Program-made: the position numbers and the translations under genes
The notes under the pieces: generated by a model
Databases searched by the model: none
Told to the model about the DNA's origin: nothing
The model's input: only the letters and a program-made list of their open reading frames with translations
Shown here: one piece after another, positions 41,401-52,176 of the stretch
Layout: every line of letters starts with the position of its first letter
Position numbering within the stretch: the first letter of the stretch is position 1
Assembly (NCBI GenBank): GCA_034687125.1
Contig: JAQGBZ010000041.1
Coordinates: 186,001 to 250,000 of the forward strand
From: Neelides folsomi
Taxonomy: Eukaryota; Arthropoda; Collembola; Neelipleona; Neelidae
Length of the DNA: 64,000 bases
Direction: 5' to 3'

Positions 41401-42720
41401 ACAAAAAGTTATAAATGTATAATTCATGGGTGTAATTTTAAATATTGGTACGAAATAAAATAAATAATTTTCAACATTTTCATCATGAAAGCTTCAACCT
41501 GCAAATTCGTCCTTTATTTTGCTCATTGGAAGTAAAGGAGGAATTTGGCCAAGAGAGACATAAGAGAGTCATAAATACAATTAGAATTCAAAGTGTCAAG
41601 AGATAAAATCTTCAGAACTCACCACCTCTCTTTTCCTCTCATCTTGCTCAATATTTTCAAACATGATTGAGGGTAGATGTGAAAAAAAGGAGCAGTTGTT
41701 TATTTTTCAAAACACTTTTATTTGGCGAAAGCGGAGGAAATTGGGGAGATAAAAAGAGTTGAAATGGTTCGACCGAGCGTGTTGAATGTCGGCTCGGGGG
41801 AATCGCCGCCGAAGGGACGACAGAAGAGGAATGTCATGTTGGTAAGAAGTGAGATTTTAAGTAGTTGGGAAATGAGAGTGTGTTTTGTATCTTTCTTCCA
41901 GGTCCTCTCATTTGCTGACCTGCATCCTAATGAGGGAGCAATTCGTCATTATTCCACTCTACTAGAAATTCGTCACATTCTGTTGGGAGATCATCGTGTC
42001 CTGGCCGTCGGATGTGATGACTAGAAGCGATGCCGCCGGTTGATCCGCGATCTCTTAAGACGACTCTCAAAAGGCGTTTCACCTCCCTCAACATTTTCAT
42101 CCAATTCTTGGGAAGTTTGTGTGAGTGAGCTCTTTGAGAGTTTTTAACCATCGCTTTTACGACTGCAACATGTCTGGACTCCAAACACGTCCCAATGTAC
42201 GAGTATTCGTACATTATATGAGCGAACCACTTCAGAAGACACACATTTCATTTTTTAGGACCCGTCGTTGTTTAAGATTCTGAAGGAATGACAAGAGAAC
42301 AAGTCCTTCTCCATTCATATTATTAAGGAGACACAAATGCCCACAAATTACGAGGGGCGATAAAAGTGACCCTAATGCTAATGGGCGCCTGGATGAATGG
42401 AACCAAAAGAGTTTACCTCCCTTCCTCCTCCTCCGTTCTCCTCATCATAACTAATTGGAGACAAGGTGAGCTTAATTTTGATCTTATTAGATAAATCGCT
42501 TTTCACCCTACATGCCCCTCAAGTTCGTTCGACTTATTACCAATTTACCAATTACGTTTGACGAGATTCATATTCCATGCTTAAATGGAAGTGTTTATTT
42601 CGCATGGGATTTTTTAACTGCTTTGCCCTCCGCTACCTCATCACTTCCTTAAAATGCATGCAATAATGGGGAAAAACATGATGCGAGAACAATAAGTGGA
42701 AATTATATTTTGGTAAACAA

Positions 42721-43745
42721 TTTAAAAACTTTGGCCATTCGGCCACTGCATGATTTATTTATTATTCAAACAAACCTTCTGATCTGAAAGTACTAAACAT
42801 TACATGAACTAATTTTTAATTAAAATTATTCAACTTTAAAGTCTGTAAATGACAAATAATAGTTAGACTAATATTAAGTATAATATTGTATAAAATAACA
42901 ATAACTGAATAATTTCAAGTTACAAAATAATAAGAGATCTTAAAATAGGTCTACATAATTACAACAAATTGAAATAGGATGCCTTAATGTAATGGATACA
43001 AGAAGGATAAGAAAATCACATAGGTACAAATAGTTTATCATAATCACTTTATAAACATTAATACAATTTTTTGAGATTTTAGTAAATAGTTTTTACACTG
43101 GTTCCACTGATAAATTACCATTTAAAGTTAATACAATAACGTGCATTTAATAAGCAGCATATTACACAACTAATATAAAACATTATTTGCCATAAAATAA
43201 TAAAATTAAAATCTACTTAAAACAATTGAGCATAGATTTTTTGAATGTTCCTTAAATAAGGATATATAAGCTAAATGATAAATTGTTATTAACTTTTCAA
43301 ACTTATAGATATTCAGAGAGGGCCAAGAGAGGAGTGGAAAATATAGATTCAGTCAAATGATTCTTTTGCATGAAGTTTCTGGAGAATTATTCTACTGCTT
43401 GATTGCCATTGTAATATCGCGTAGTTCTTTTTCCTAGGTTAATTGAAATTACACGAATTGGCTTAATAAAATATAATTATGATAGCCTAAATGTAAATCT
43501 AAGAAATAAGAAAAGTAAGGCCCTTTACTCTCGTAGCGGATCTCCGCAGACCTTTTCCCCCAAAATATCATCAAGTAGATTGCCTAACTAAATTACATAA
43601 TTCTAAGTCATTATGAAAACAACAATCGTTATTTGTCATTTTATACCTTATTGCATCTCTAATTATTACGCATATAATTATCTATACATTTTAAACGAAA
43701 TATCGGATTTAGTCCGAATTTTAATTTCCATAGATTAAATAGGGA
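42721..43745. other. AT-rich spacer at the end of the gene-poor block
   Basis: Composition shifts to strongly AT-rich from about 42.7 kb, marking the border to the gene-dense block. No gene is visible. The left part may be intergenic; the right part should contain the 3' UTR of the PAM2-motif gene. Confidence 0.5.
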
Positions 43746-44865
43746 TTACAATAAGGTCTGCGGAATTCCCCTACGTCCAGAGTGCATGTTACCTCTGTAG
43801 ATCGGCCCACCTCGGTCATTTCTACGAGAATAATTGTATTTTCCTTTTCTGTTATCATCATTGTTAAAAACATGCGAAACAGACACTTGCGGAACATTGT
43901 CTTCATGATCTCCCATAAAACGTTGTTCTCGCTGATCCCGATGATCACGTTGTTCTTTTCCATCCTTTCCTTCGTTATCGTTGAAAGTTCGGGGGTTAAA
44001 TGGAGGCGCTTCTGGATTCAAACCTTCATACCAAAATATACCATTTAATAATTTGTTATAAAGTTTAATTATAGTTAATAAACATTTGGTCCAATGCTAT
44101 GTACAATGAAAAACCAAAGCGTAAAAATTACAATTCTTGTTGACTTCCTGATAATTCTGCTGTGAATGATTCCATTCATTATGATTAAATGGTTGTTGTT
44201 GATGGTGAGGCATCTGGTAAACTGGTTGTGGATTTGGAATCGCTTGATTAAGCGGAGGTTGAATTGGTTGTTGAAGATGATGATGCATGTACACCGGTGC
44301 TACTTGTGGTGGTGGGTGAATGCTCATCATACCCGGGTGCAAGCAGTAAGGGCAGTTCCAAGTACACAAGAGTTCATTCCAAGGAATTGGTCCTCGCCAC
44401 CAAACCATCGATGGCTGAATTATTGGAAGAGCTGCTTCAAATAAGTAGAAAATATGTTACAAATTATCTCCTCGTATATTTAATTGATATAATTAAATTA
44501 GCTGTTAGATTAGGTAATACAACTATTTATACAAAACTGTTAATTTTGTGTTTTGTTACTAATTATTTGTTAAATCTTATTAGCTTAATTTAAGACTTAC
44601 TCGATTGCCGGAAGGGTTGTAAAGACCCTTGTGGAATGCTGAAATTCTGTTGCTGAATTGGGACTTGGATGATTGCTTGACCAATTTGATTTCCAATTGG
44701 CTCATCAAGCTCGTACTTATCACCTTCGTCATGGTATTCGTTGACTTCCCGTTCGTCAGCTTCACCATCGGCGTCCGAAGCATCGCTTACGATCGGAATG
44801 TATCCGTTAGCCTCTGGAGAAACGTCCCTAATCATTGATCCAAAGGCTCCTTCCATTTTCTTCAT
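43746..44865 (-). CDS. PAM2-motif (poly(A)-binding-protein-interacting) protein, 280 aa
   Basis: Exons (minus): 44865-44601, 44431-44132, 44023-43746; both introns phase 1. The third exon opens with LNPEAPPFNP (residues 190-199), a close match to the PAM2 motif (LNxxAxxFxP) that binds the MLLE domain of poly(A)-binding protein. A weaker copy, SPEANGYIP, is at residues 16-24. Between them lie an acidic stretch (about 25-55), Gln/Pro/His-rich low complexity and a small WWRGPIPWNELL block followed by cysteines at 111, 115 and 118 (C-x3-C-x2-C). The C-terminus is Arg/Gly-rich, as in RNA-binding tails. A cytoplasmic role in mRNA translation or decay is inferred. I cannot name the family: PAIP2 is the nearest idea, but its acidic PAM1 helix is not recognisable. 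The ATG lies 7 bases after a good acceptor (AAACAG), so a 5' UTR exon probably lies upstream. Confidence 0.7.
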
Positions 44866-45608
44866 GATCTTTCTGTTTAAGGTTCAAAATTAATTAATAC
44901 TTATTCCTTGTCAGACTACTAAAGATAAAATATTTCTGTAGTGTTAAAAAAATTGAAATATTTCAATTTTACTGATTCTATTCAATCTATCAGCAATTAT
45001 ACCAATTATCTAATTACATTATTTAAAATTTAAATTACAATTCTGAATATTAATAATATTACTCAAACAAAATTCTAATTCCAGCAAGCACGCCAGCAAT
45101 TCAGCAAGGTAGAAAGAAAGAGGCGCGCGAGCTTTGCTTGCCCGTTTAAAAAACGTTGGATATTTAATGGGATTGGATCGCATATTAGCGCGATGAAAAC
45201 AAATAGTTTGAAATGAGACATTAAAAATGATCTTCACTCACTTGTTTTCGGTAAAAACCCATTTTCAATATTGACCAAAGCAATTTATCTAAAGAGACCG
45301 ACAAAGATGCATTGTATCTTTTTTATGAACAAATTAAATAACAAACCTTTTTTGGTTTTTGTCTTGTGATTTATCAAAATGTGTCTTTCTGGATACGTCG
45401 AATTTCGAGAATCGTAAAAACAGGATTGTTGGTGAAAAAGTTTGGATGAATTGAATAATATAACTTTGTTGTTCTTCAAATGAAGGAACACAAATTGTTT
45501 ATTTTATAGTACGGTTTCTATGAATTTTAATCGCGTATTCAAAATATCTTAAAGAAATGTAATAGTGTCTATTTTTGATTCGTATGATTTTTATTCAAAT
45601 TCAAAGTG
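44866..45608. other. Spacer between NUDCD3 3' end and the PAM2-motif gene
   Basis: About 740 bases, AT-rich apart from a GC-richer patch at 45085-45190 that may be the PAM2-gene promoter or 5' exon on the minus strand. A short minus frame starting MGFYRKQ near 45262 has a GTGAGT donor but cannot join the next exon in frame. No other gene is seen. Confidence 0.4.
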
Positions 45609-45614
45609 TTTATT
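45609..45614 (-). terminator. Poly(A) signal of NUDCD3
   Basis: AATAAA on the minus strand about 130 bases after the NUDCD3 stop; a second copy is at 45595-45590. Confidence 0.55.
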
Positions 45615-45744
45615 CATTGTCATTCTGAAGATTTATGATCAAGAAATGCAATATTTAAAAATTTCACATATTTGGTCGAAAGTACAAAAATGATTAAAAA
45701 AGTATACAGAAGATAGCATTATAAAACTATTAATCACAATTTTA

Positions 45745-47510
45745 TTAAATCGGTGGTTGAGTTGATGAGGAATTGCCCAACCTAACCAATGAAGGATCGA
45801 AGGGTTGTCCTTTAAATGGTGAACCATCTTTGTCCCATGCATCTTTTAAGATATTTTCCAATTTCTGAAAATATAAAGACAATAATTAAAAAGAAGTTCA
45901 AACGCAACGTAGCATTTTAAATGGTTATTCAATAGTTGAATATCTCACTGTTTCGTCCGAAGTTTTGAGTCCCTGGTTTTTTCTCTCTTGGTTCCACATC
46001 ATTTCTTGGATTTTCATTTGTTCAATTTCTTCTAGATCTTCAAATGGTTTTACTGCTTCGATTTTCTTCATGTCAATGGGATCCTCACCTTCGATAAGAA
46101 ATGACCACCACCTAATATGCGGTAACCATTCATTATTTAATTTATGTACATACATTTTTAATAATATATTATATTATGTAAATTAGAAACATTTTAAGTA
46201 GGGATGCTACGAGTAGTGAATTTCAAATTCGAGTCGAGTTCGAGTAGTTGATCCGCTATTCGAGTCGAGTTCGAGTATAGCATATTTTAATTTAATTTAG
46301 GTATATCATTTTATCACACACTATTCTCGAATATTGTTCAGTTTTGTAATTTTAATTTTAAAATTAACAGTAAAGCTCATTTTAATTATAAAAATTGGTT
46401 GATTAATAAAAATTATCATCATTAATGTAATTTTTACGGTCAAGATTCAGATATTGTGACAAAAATTAGCAAACATTTCCCGAAAACGTGCAGTTATTAC
46501 AACAAAATGAGCAATGGTTGCCCGAAAATGGGGAGGAAATAGAATAAAGTGACCATTTTCGAGTACTTGCGAGTAACTCGGAAAAATTGAAATTCACTCG
46601 AGTCGAGTCGAGTACTCGAACTCGAACTCGTAGCATCCCTAATTTTAAGTATTAACCTCTCTTGTAATTTTTGAAGAGATATTTGAATTGATTCTCCAGG
46701 GAAGAGATTCCAAAAAGACTCGCTTTTGTTAACTGGAAATGGAAACTTTCCTTCGAAAATAGTTTCTTGGACTGAAAGACCAACGGAGATTCTATCTGAA
46801 TTTATAATTACTTTCACGTCTTTTCCTTTCTTAACAAGAGGGCCAATTGGAACCCGAACATCCAATTCACCAATTGTTTGAGACCAACTGTATTTGTCCG
46901 TACTTCGCCCATTGTAAGTATCTGAAGAGGATGTAGTCGGAGAGTCTTTTGCCTTCTCCTTTGGTTGAATTATATTTTTCTGAGCTTCTTGAACATGAAT
47001 TTGCTTTTCTTTTTCTTCCTTTTGATTTAAAAATTTTGTATTCATAATTTCAGGATGAGGCTTGGGATGATTTTTCCATTTATTGAACGAACGGAGAAGC
47101 AATTTTTCGGCTTCTCCCTCTGTGAATCCAAAACTTCCTCCTTCTGGTGGACATTCGAGATAAAAATCAGTCCTGGAAAAAAAGAATAACATTTTAAATA
47201 ATCAAATCGTCATAAAGGTAATTTTATTTATAAAAATTATACAAACATTAATTAAAGTTATAAATTAGCAAAATGAGACATTTGGTCCTATAATGAAAAT
47301 AGAAGCTGCGCTATCGATAAAACGAAGATTGCAGGAATGGTATTCCTTTATTTGTGATTTTATATATTTAATGCTTAATAATTCTTAATATTTTAATTGT
47401 AATTGCTCTTACCTTCTAAATAGGAAGTTGAAGAATTCATCTAAAAATTGTGTTATATTTCCAGAGCTTCTCAGGACCGACTCAAATGCCGGATCAGATT
47501 CGTTGGACAT
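45745..47510 (-). CDS. NUDCD3: NudC domain-containing protein 3 (NUDCD3), 298 aa
   Basis: Exons (minus): 47510-47413, 47172-46657, 46111-45949, 45864-45745; phases 2, 2, 0. The N-terminus (DPAFESVLRSSGNITQFLDE) is the NudC N-terminal helical region. A charged Lys/Glu linker follows. The CS/p23-like domain runs from about residue 127 (YSWSQTIGELDVRVPIG) through EGKFPFPVNKSESFWNL to WWSFLIEGEDPID. The C-terminal block (WDKDGSPFKGQPFDPSL) is specific to NUDCD3 and places it apart from NudC and NUDCD2. NUDCD3 is an Hsp90 co-chaperone that stabilises dynein intermediate chain and helps fold beta-propeller and kelch proteins in the cytoplasm. Length is near the human protein (361 aa) but somewhat short. 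The third intron carries a MITE that makes it far longer than its neighbours. The gene is divergent from codanin-1. Confidence 0.93.
46199..46641. mobile_element. hAT-type MITE in a NUDCD3 intron
   Basis: A 443-base non-coding element with terminal inverted repeats TAGGGATGCTACGAGT at both ends, extended by imperfect GAGTTCGAGT subterminal repeats. It is flanked by a perfect 8-base direct repeat ATTTTAAG (46191-46198 and 46642-46649). An 8-base target duplication and a TAGGGATG-like end are hallmarks of hAT transposons. There is no transposase frame, so it is non-autonomous. It lies in the intron 46656-46112, with its right end about 15 bases from the donor site. Subtracting the element and one duplication leaves a 94-base intron, similar to others here. 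Confidence 0.93.
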
Positions 47511-47904
47511 TTCTTCGGATTTTTATTTTGAATCTCGCTTGCGGGAATTATTTCCTCTTTGAATTCAACAATTTTGTGTAACAATTATTTACAAAATAAA
47601 CATTGTGAATGACTTTTAATAATATTTTACATTTACATTGAGAAATGATCGATTACTTAATTATTATTTTAATTAATGGTTTGTGAATTTTTTTATTTAG
47701 ATGAGATTTTTTAAATCTATCAAAGCGGGCGGTCACGGTTTCATTATCCAATTTTAATATCACTCTCTTAATTGTAAGTAATGAAAAGAAGAACATTAAC
47801 TTTTATCTTAATTTAAATTATCTTTTATTTTTATTATTGATAAAAATTAGTCGTTAATTGGACTTTAATTAACTTTTTAGATTTTTAAAATACAGATTTC
47901 TAGA
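47511..47904. promoter_or_regulatory. Shared region of divergent NUDCD3 and codanin-1
   Basis: Only 394 bases separate the two start codons. The sequence is very AT-rich with a GC-richer patch (GCGGGCGGTCACGG) near 47725. No other gene fits, so both promoters probably lie here, unless 5' UTR exons are hidden. Confidence 0.5.
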
Positions 47905-50900
47905 ATGTCGAATTTAGATGCAAGGTCCATTTTAGAGAAAGTTCACGATCTTGTAGAAAAGTGAGTTGTTATTTAATTATTTAATTTGTACCTTTGTAAA
48001 ATAGTTTAGTGCAATATAAAATCTATAATGCGATTTCAATTCATAATTTTATTTTGTTATTAATCTTATATTTGACATAATTTTATCTTTACGATGTAGG
48101 GCATTTGCTGCTCCTATAATTCAAGATGCGACTACACAAAAAGAACATTCGTCAAACAGAGAATTAACTTCGTTGTCACAAAATTCTGCCAACAAATCTT
48201 CCGATAATAAGAAAAGGATCAAATTAAAGTCAATGCCTCTCAAACCTCCAGACCTTTCCGATAATCTTTTGTTTCCATCCATTTCCGAATGTGAAAACTT
48301 TCGAGGTTCCCAATTCTCCAAAGAGGCAACTAACGACCCTTTCTCGAATTCTATCCAAATTACAGAAATCTTTCAATCGAAAAATGCGTCCAATTTGATG
48401 AACCGAAAACTTGAAGAAATTATGTGCACTCCACAAAAATCCGAAACTGAGCCTTCACTCCAAAATGGAACGAAATCTTCTTCCAAAAAGCCTCAGCTAA
48501 TTTCATTACCTATCAAGCCAATCACTACTGAAAAACGTAAATCGAGAGTTCTTGAGCTCACGTCCGAATTAACATCAGAGCAAACAGAAGTTTTAAATGA
48601 TTATGCTAAAGAATACTCAGTTTGCTTAGACTCCAATCTCGTTTTGAATATCTTGGCCGAAATTATATTTTTATTTCACATGCTCTCTGCTAATTCCAAT
48701 TATGAGATCAAAGATAATCATTTTTCCTCCATTGCGGCCAGAGTTCATTTTGTAAATAAAGTGCTAGCTTTGCAATTTGAAAATATCTTCCAATATCTAG
48801 ACTCCGAAGTTTGCCTAATGTTAGTCGAAATGTGGTCACATCGAATTCCCAAACTTGCTCGGAAACAATTAAAACTTTTAATTCAACAACGGGTGGATAA
48901 AACCATTGTATCCGACTCTTCAACTTATGGAAGCTCCTGTGTCAATTTTGATTATGAGAAAGATGGAAAGGAAAATTATTTGGATCAAAGAGATTTTCAC
49001 GCTTTTTGCAAACAACGGGATATTTTCTACTCTGCAAAGGAATTGTGGTCTTCCAATTCGAGAGAAAATGCAAGAACTTCGGGGAATTTATATTTAAATA
49101 ACACTCCGACCAGAAATTCAACTCCGTATGATCCGTCCTTATCTAAAGTTAGACAAATTTTCCTCATTAATTCCAATCCAACAAATGTTTATAATTTAGC
49201 TTCCCTATTTACTTCACAATATCTCCTCGATTCTTATATTCTTGAAAAGGAAAATGAAAATTGTCCCATTGAAGATGTCCGGGATCAGAATTTCATGGCC
49301 ATTTTTCAAAGGAATCCGTCGAAATTCAAACAACTCTCAAATAGATTTTCCGATGGGAAAAATGTATTGAAGGATAAAAGTCTCCTTGCTTTTCCCAAAT
49401 ACTTCATTGAAAATGCTCCTGGGACATTTGGACAACATTTAATTGACCATCTGGTTAATGAACTTAATTTGGTAATTCTACCATTATTATTTTAATTTTT
49501 AACAACCCTTTAAACACTTAATTTCCTAATTGTTACCCAATTAAATAATTTTTATATAAAAGATTTTAATAAAAAATATAATTTTTTTAAACAGATTGAA
49601 AGTAATGAGGTCAATTCCTTAGAAGAGACTTTCACTCTTATGAAAAAATCTCGACTCCTTGCCCAACTCCTTGGCCATATCTACTTCTTACCTTACCAAA
49701 GTTCTCGAGATTTTCATAAAAACAAGAAAAGTTCATTTTTGACCGATTCGTACGCATCGAATCAAGTGTCTCTCCGATTGTTTCGCCGACTCCCAATTGA
49801 CCTCTGCACAAAAATCATGTTTTCCTTCGCTCTTGGAAAAATGACCTTTTCTCTTCCATGGATCATCGAATTTTTACTCCGTGCTGATTCCTTTGCCCAA
49901 CATCTCCCAGAGATTAAAAATGTTCTCAATTTAATTGCTCGAATTTATCGTTTTAAACTCAGCCCCTCAAATCGCCCAAATGGAATTTGTATAGAAAATT
50001 TAAACTTCCTAAGATTTTATTGTGGGGCATTATTGTCTCATGAGAATTTCCAAGATATTGAATTTGATTATTCTGAACCACTGAATTTTGATTTACCTCC
50101 ATTGAAAACAACAAGAGGATCCATAGAGGAATTCATTGTTGACCTTCAGCCAGGTTTAGGGAACTCATTCATTTCAAAATGTTTTTCTAATCAGTTTAAC
50201 GAAATGAAAAGGATTCTGAAGGAGTCAAAATTTTCAAATGGTGGGAATATTTGTAATGTCAAACACATTCGTCCAATTCTTATTTCTGAAGATTCGAAAA
50301 AGGAAACGTCAAAAGTGGATAAAAAGACGGAGCTTGAATTGCAGCTTGAAGCCAATTTCTTTCAACTTCATTCTCCGTCCATTAAGAAAACCGTCGATTT
50401 TGTTGCTGAAAGAATTGCATCTAATTTTATCAAATTTTTGAGAAATGAGGTTTATCCTGAATTAAGAGACGCACTGATGCTTAAAGGAATCCATGGGGAT
50501 GAAGCTGCCAAGATTTGTAAAGAAGAATTCTTCAACAATCGTAACAAATCTTATTGTGAAACCAGATGCAAGGATGCACTTGATCTCCTCATAGGGAATA
50601 AAAATTTCTGCCAAGGTGCAATGGATATTTGTGAAAAGATTGCCATTAGAATCTGCCGAGAAAAAGTCAATGATTGGGTTACCAAATATATTAATAAAGG
50701 TAAAGTCATTGAACAATAAATTACAATTAATTTAACTTTATTCATATCAATTAATTCAACTTTATTAATATCAATTAATTTATTAACTTGACATTTAATC
50801 CAATTAAAAAATGTAAATTAATATAATTTATAGATTTATTTCCTGATGAATTGAAGGATTCAAAGTTAAAATCCGTCGACTCAAAGCCCAAACCTTCGTT

Positions 50901-51423
50901 TCAAGTCCTCGCTGCTCTCAAAAGACTTCAGAAGAAAGTTCACGAAGGGGGAAACGTTGACAAATCCGAATTGCTATACGTTCTGAATTCACTTATTGTA
51001 AATATTCCTTCATCCATCGACCCAACTGTGACTTTGGCCGTTTCTTGGGCCGCTTTCAACCCTTCAGAATTCAAAGGCTACATTGACCACTTCATTGCAT
51101 TTTGGAATCGATTGGAACATTTGGATTTAAAACTATTGTGCCCGAGGAACATGATGATTCTTCATCAATCTAATGACCTGGATGTTACTTGGAGCGTGTT
51201 TCAATACTTTGTCAAACGCGTGATGTTAGAAAGTTCTGTGATGGAGTCGAAGGTTCTTGAGGAACAATGTTTGCGTCTGTTGAGAGAAGACTTCCCAAGT
51301 GAGACTTATAGCAGAATATCCAATCTCCTCAATTCCCTTCGACCGAATTTACAATCTAGTGAAGAGACGGAAGTAATTGATTGGGTTTCTTGGGTTTGTT
51401 CTTTTAATGAGAATACTGATTGA
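47905..51423 (+). CDS. CDAN1: Codanin-1 (CDAN1; fly discs lost) orthologue, 1040 aa
   Basis: Exons: 47905-47960, 48100-49471, 49595-50699, 50834-51423; phases 2, 0, 1. The 18-residue first exon (MSNLDARSILEKVHDLVE) joins AFAAPIIQDA in frame. Residues about 65-150 are basic and Ser-rich. An alpha-helical core begins near VLNDYAKEYSVCLDSNLVLN and continues with a block resembling human codanin (ILAEIIFLFHML, then VHFVNKVLALQFENIF). The conserved C-terminal codanin domain is at about 730-760, with HSPSIKKTVDFVAERI. Codanin-1 binds histone chaperone Asf1 in the cytoplasm and limits its nuclear supply; human mutations cause congenital dyserythropoietic anaemia type I, and the fly homologue is essential. 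Length is a little below human (about 1227). I could not identify the Asf1-binding motif with certainty. Confidence 0.88.
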
Positions 51424-51473
51424 TTCAGTCGAGCATTCGTTCAGTTTTAAATTATATTTATTTTATATCATAA

Positions 51474-51479
51474 AATAAA
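51474..51479 (+). terminator. Poly(A) signal of codanin-1
   Basis: AATAAA 50 bases after the stop codon, in AT-rich 3' sequence. Confidence 0.65.
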
Positions 51480-52166
51480 TGTAATTTTAAAATTCAATTA
51501 TCAAAATATTTATGACGGACACAAAATATAATATTTATATTTTGTTATTGATTATTTTAATTATTTAACACTATATTTATTGAATTTTTGATTGCTTGTT
51601 TACTCGTACTGTTAATTCTTTATGTCTTTAACCCTTTAATATGAATTTTAATGCATTATTCTTTCTAAATCTTCAAAATCTGTTTTAAAAGTTAATATTA
51701 ATTTATTTTGAATTAAAAATAATAGAAATTAGCTTCTGTAGATGATTTTAATAAATATTATTTTTGTGATATGGTTAGTTTAAATGTAGTTAATAAAATA
51801 TTAGATACATATTTCACAATGGTTAATGGAATGAAGTAATGAGTCTAATAATGAACTATTACTATTATAATGAGTGACTGATATTGATATTATTTTATTA
51901 AAACTACTATTTGAGAATAAAAATATTTGATGATCATGATTACAATGATTAGTTTAGATAAGACGAACCCATCTTCATCTTCTAAAATATTGACCTTAAT
52001 TATCATTTTATCATGGGCTTAATTCTAATGTAAACATCTCATATGCAGAAAAAACACAGTCATTGTTGTCTTAAACTTCATTTATCTTTATTTGACTTCA
52101 TTTATTATTCTCATTTGATCTCACAAGATATCCTGATTTTATCCTTGTTTCAATAAGATAAGTTAC
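51480..52166. other. AT-rich spacer between convergent genes
   Basis: About 690 bases between the 3' ends of codanin-1 (plus) and the glycine-rich peptide gene (minus). No coding or structural signal beyond AT-rich low complexity. Confidence 0.5.
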
Positions 52167-52172
52167 TTTATT
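52167..52172 (-). terminator. Poly(A) signal of the glycine-rich peptide gene
   Basis: AATAAA on the minus strand begins only 4 bases after the TAA stop, giving a very short 3' UTR if used; other copies follow within 100 bases. Confidence 0.5.
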
Positions 52173-52176
52173 TAAA

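Larger units (their letters stand above)
15725..42720. other. Large gene-poor region upstream of the hamlet-like 3' exons
   Basis: About 27 kb without a supportable gene. Base composition resembles 4.4-14 kb. Because the hamlet-like exon at 15724 begins at an acceptor, much of this should be intron. I looked on the minus strand for C2H2 pairs, HTGEKP-type linkers and a PR domain and saw none, but exons shorter than about 60 codons could escape a reading by eye. Open frames up to 134 codons occur on both strands with low-complexity or unlikely protein sequence. Microsatellites are listed separately. Regulatory content is likely but not shown by the sequence alone. Confidence 0.5.

Noticed and set aside
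41722-42244. Overlapping 100- and 105-codon frames on opposite strands
   Set aside because: I considered an upstream hamlet exon (PR domain), but no PR or zinc-finger residues are present; both frames look random.
45241-45270. Minus-strand MGFYRKQ start with a GTGAGT donor as first exon of the PAM2-motif gene
   Set aside because: Joining it to the acceptor before 44865 gives a stop within a few codons, so it can only be 5' UTR if used.
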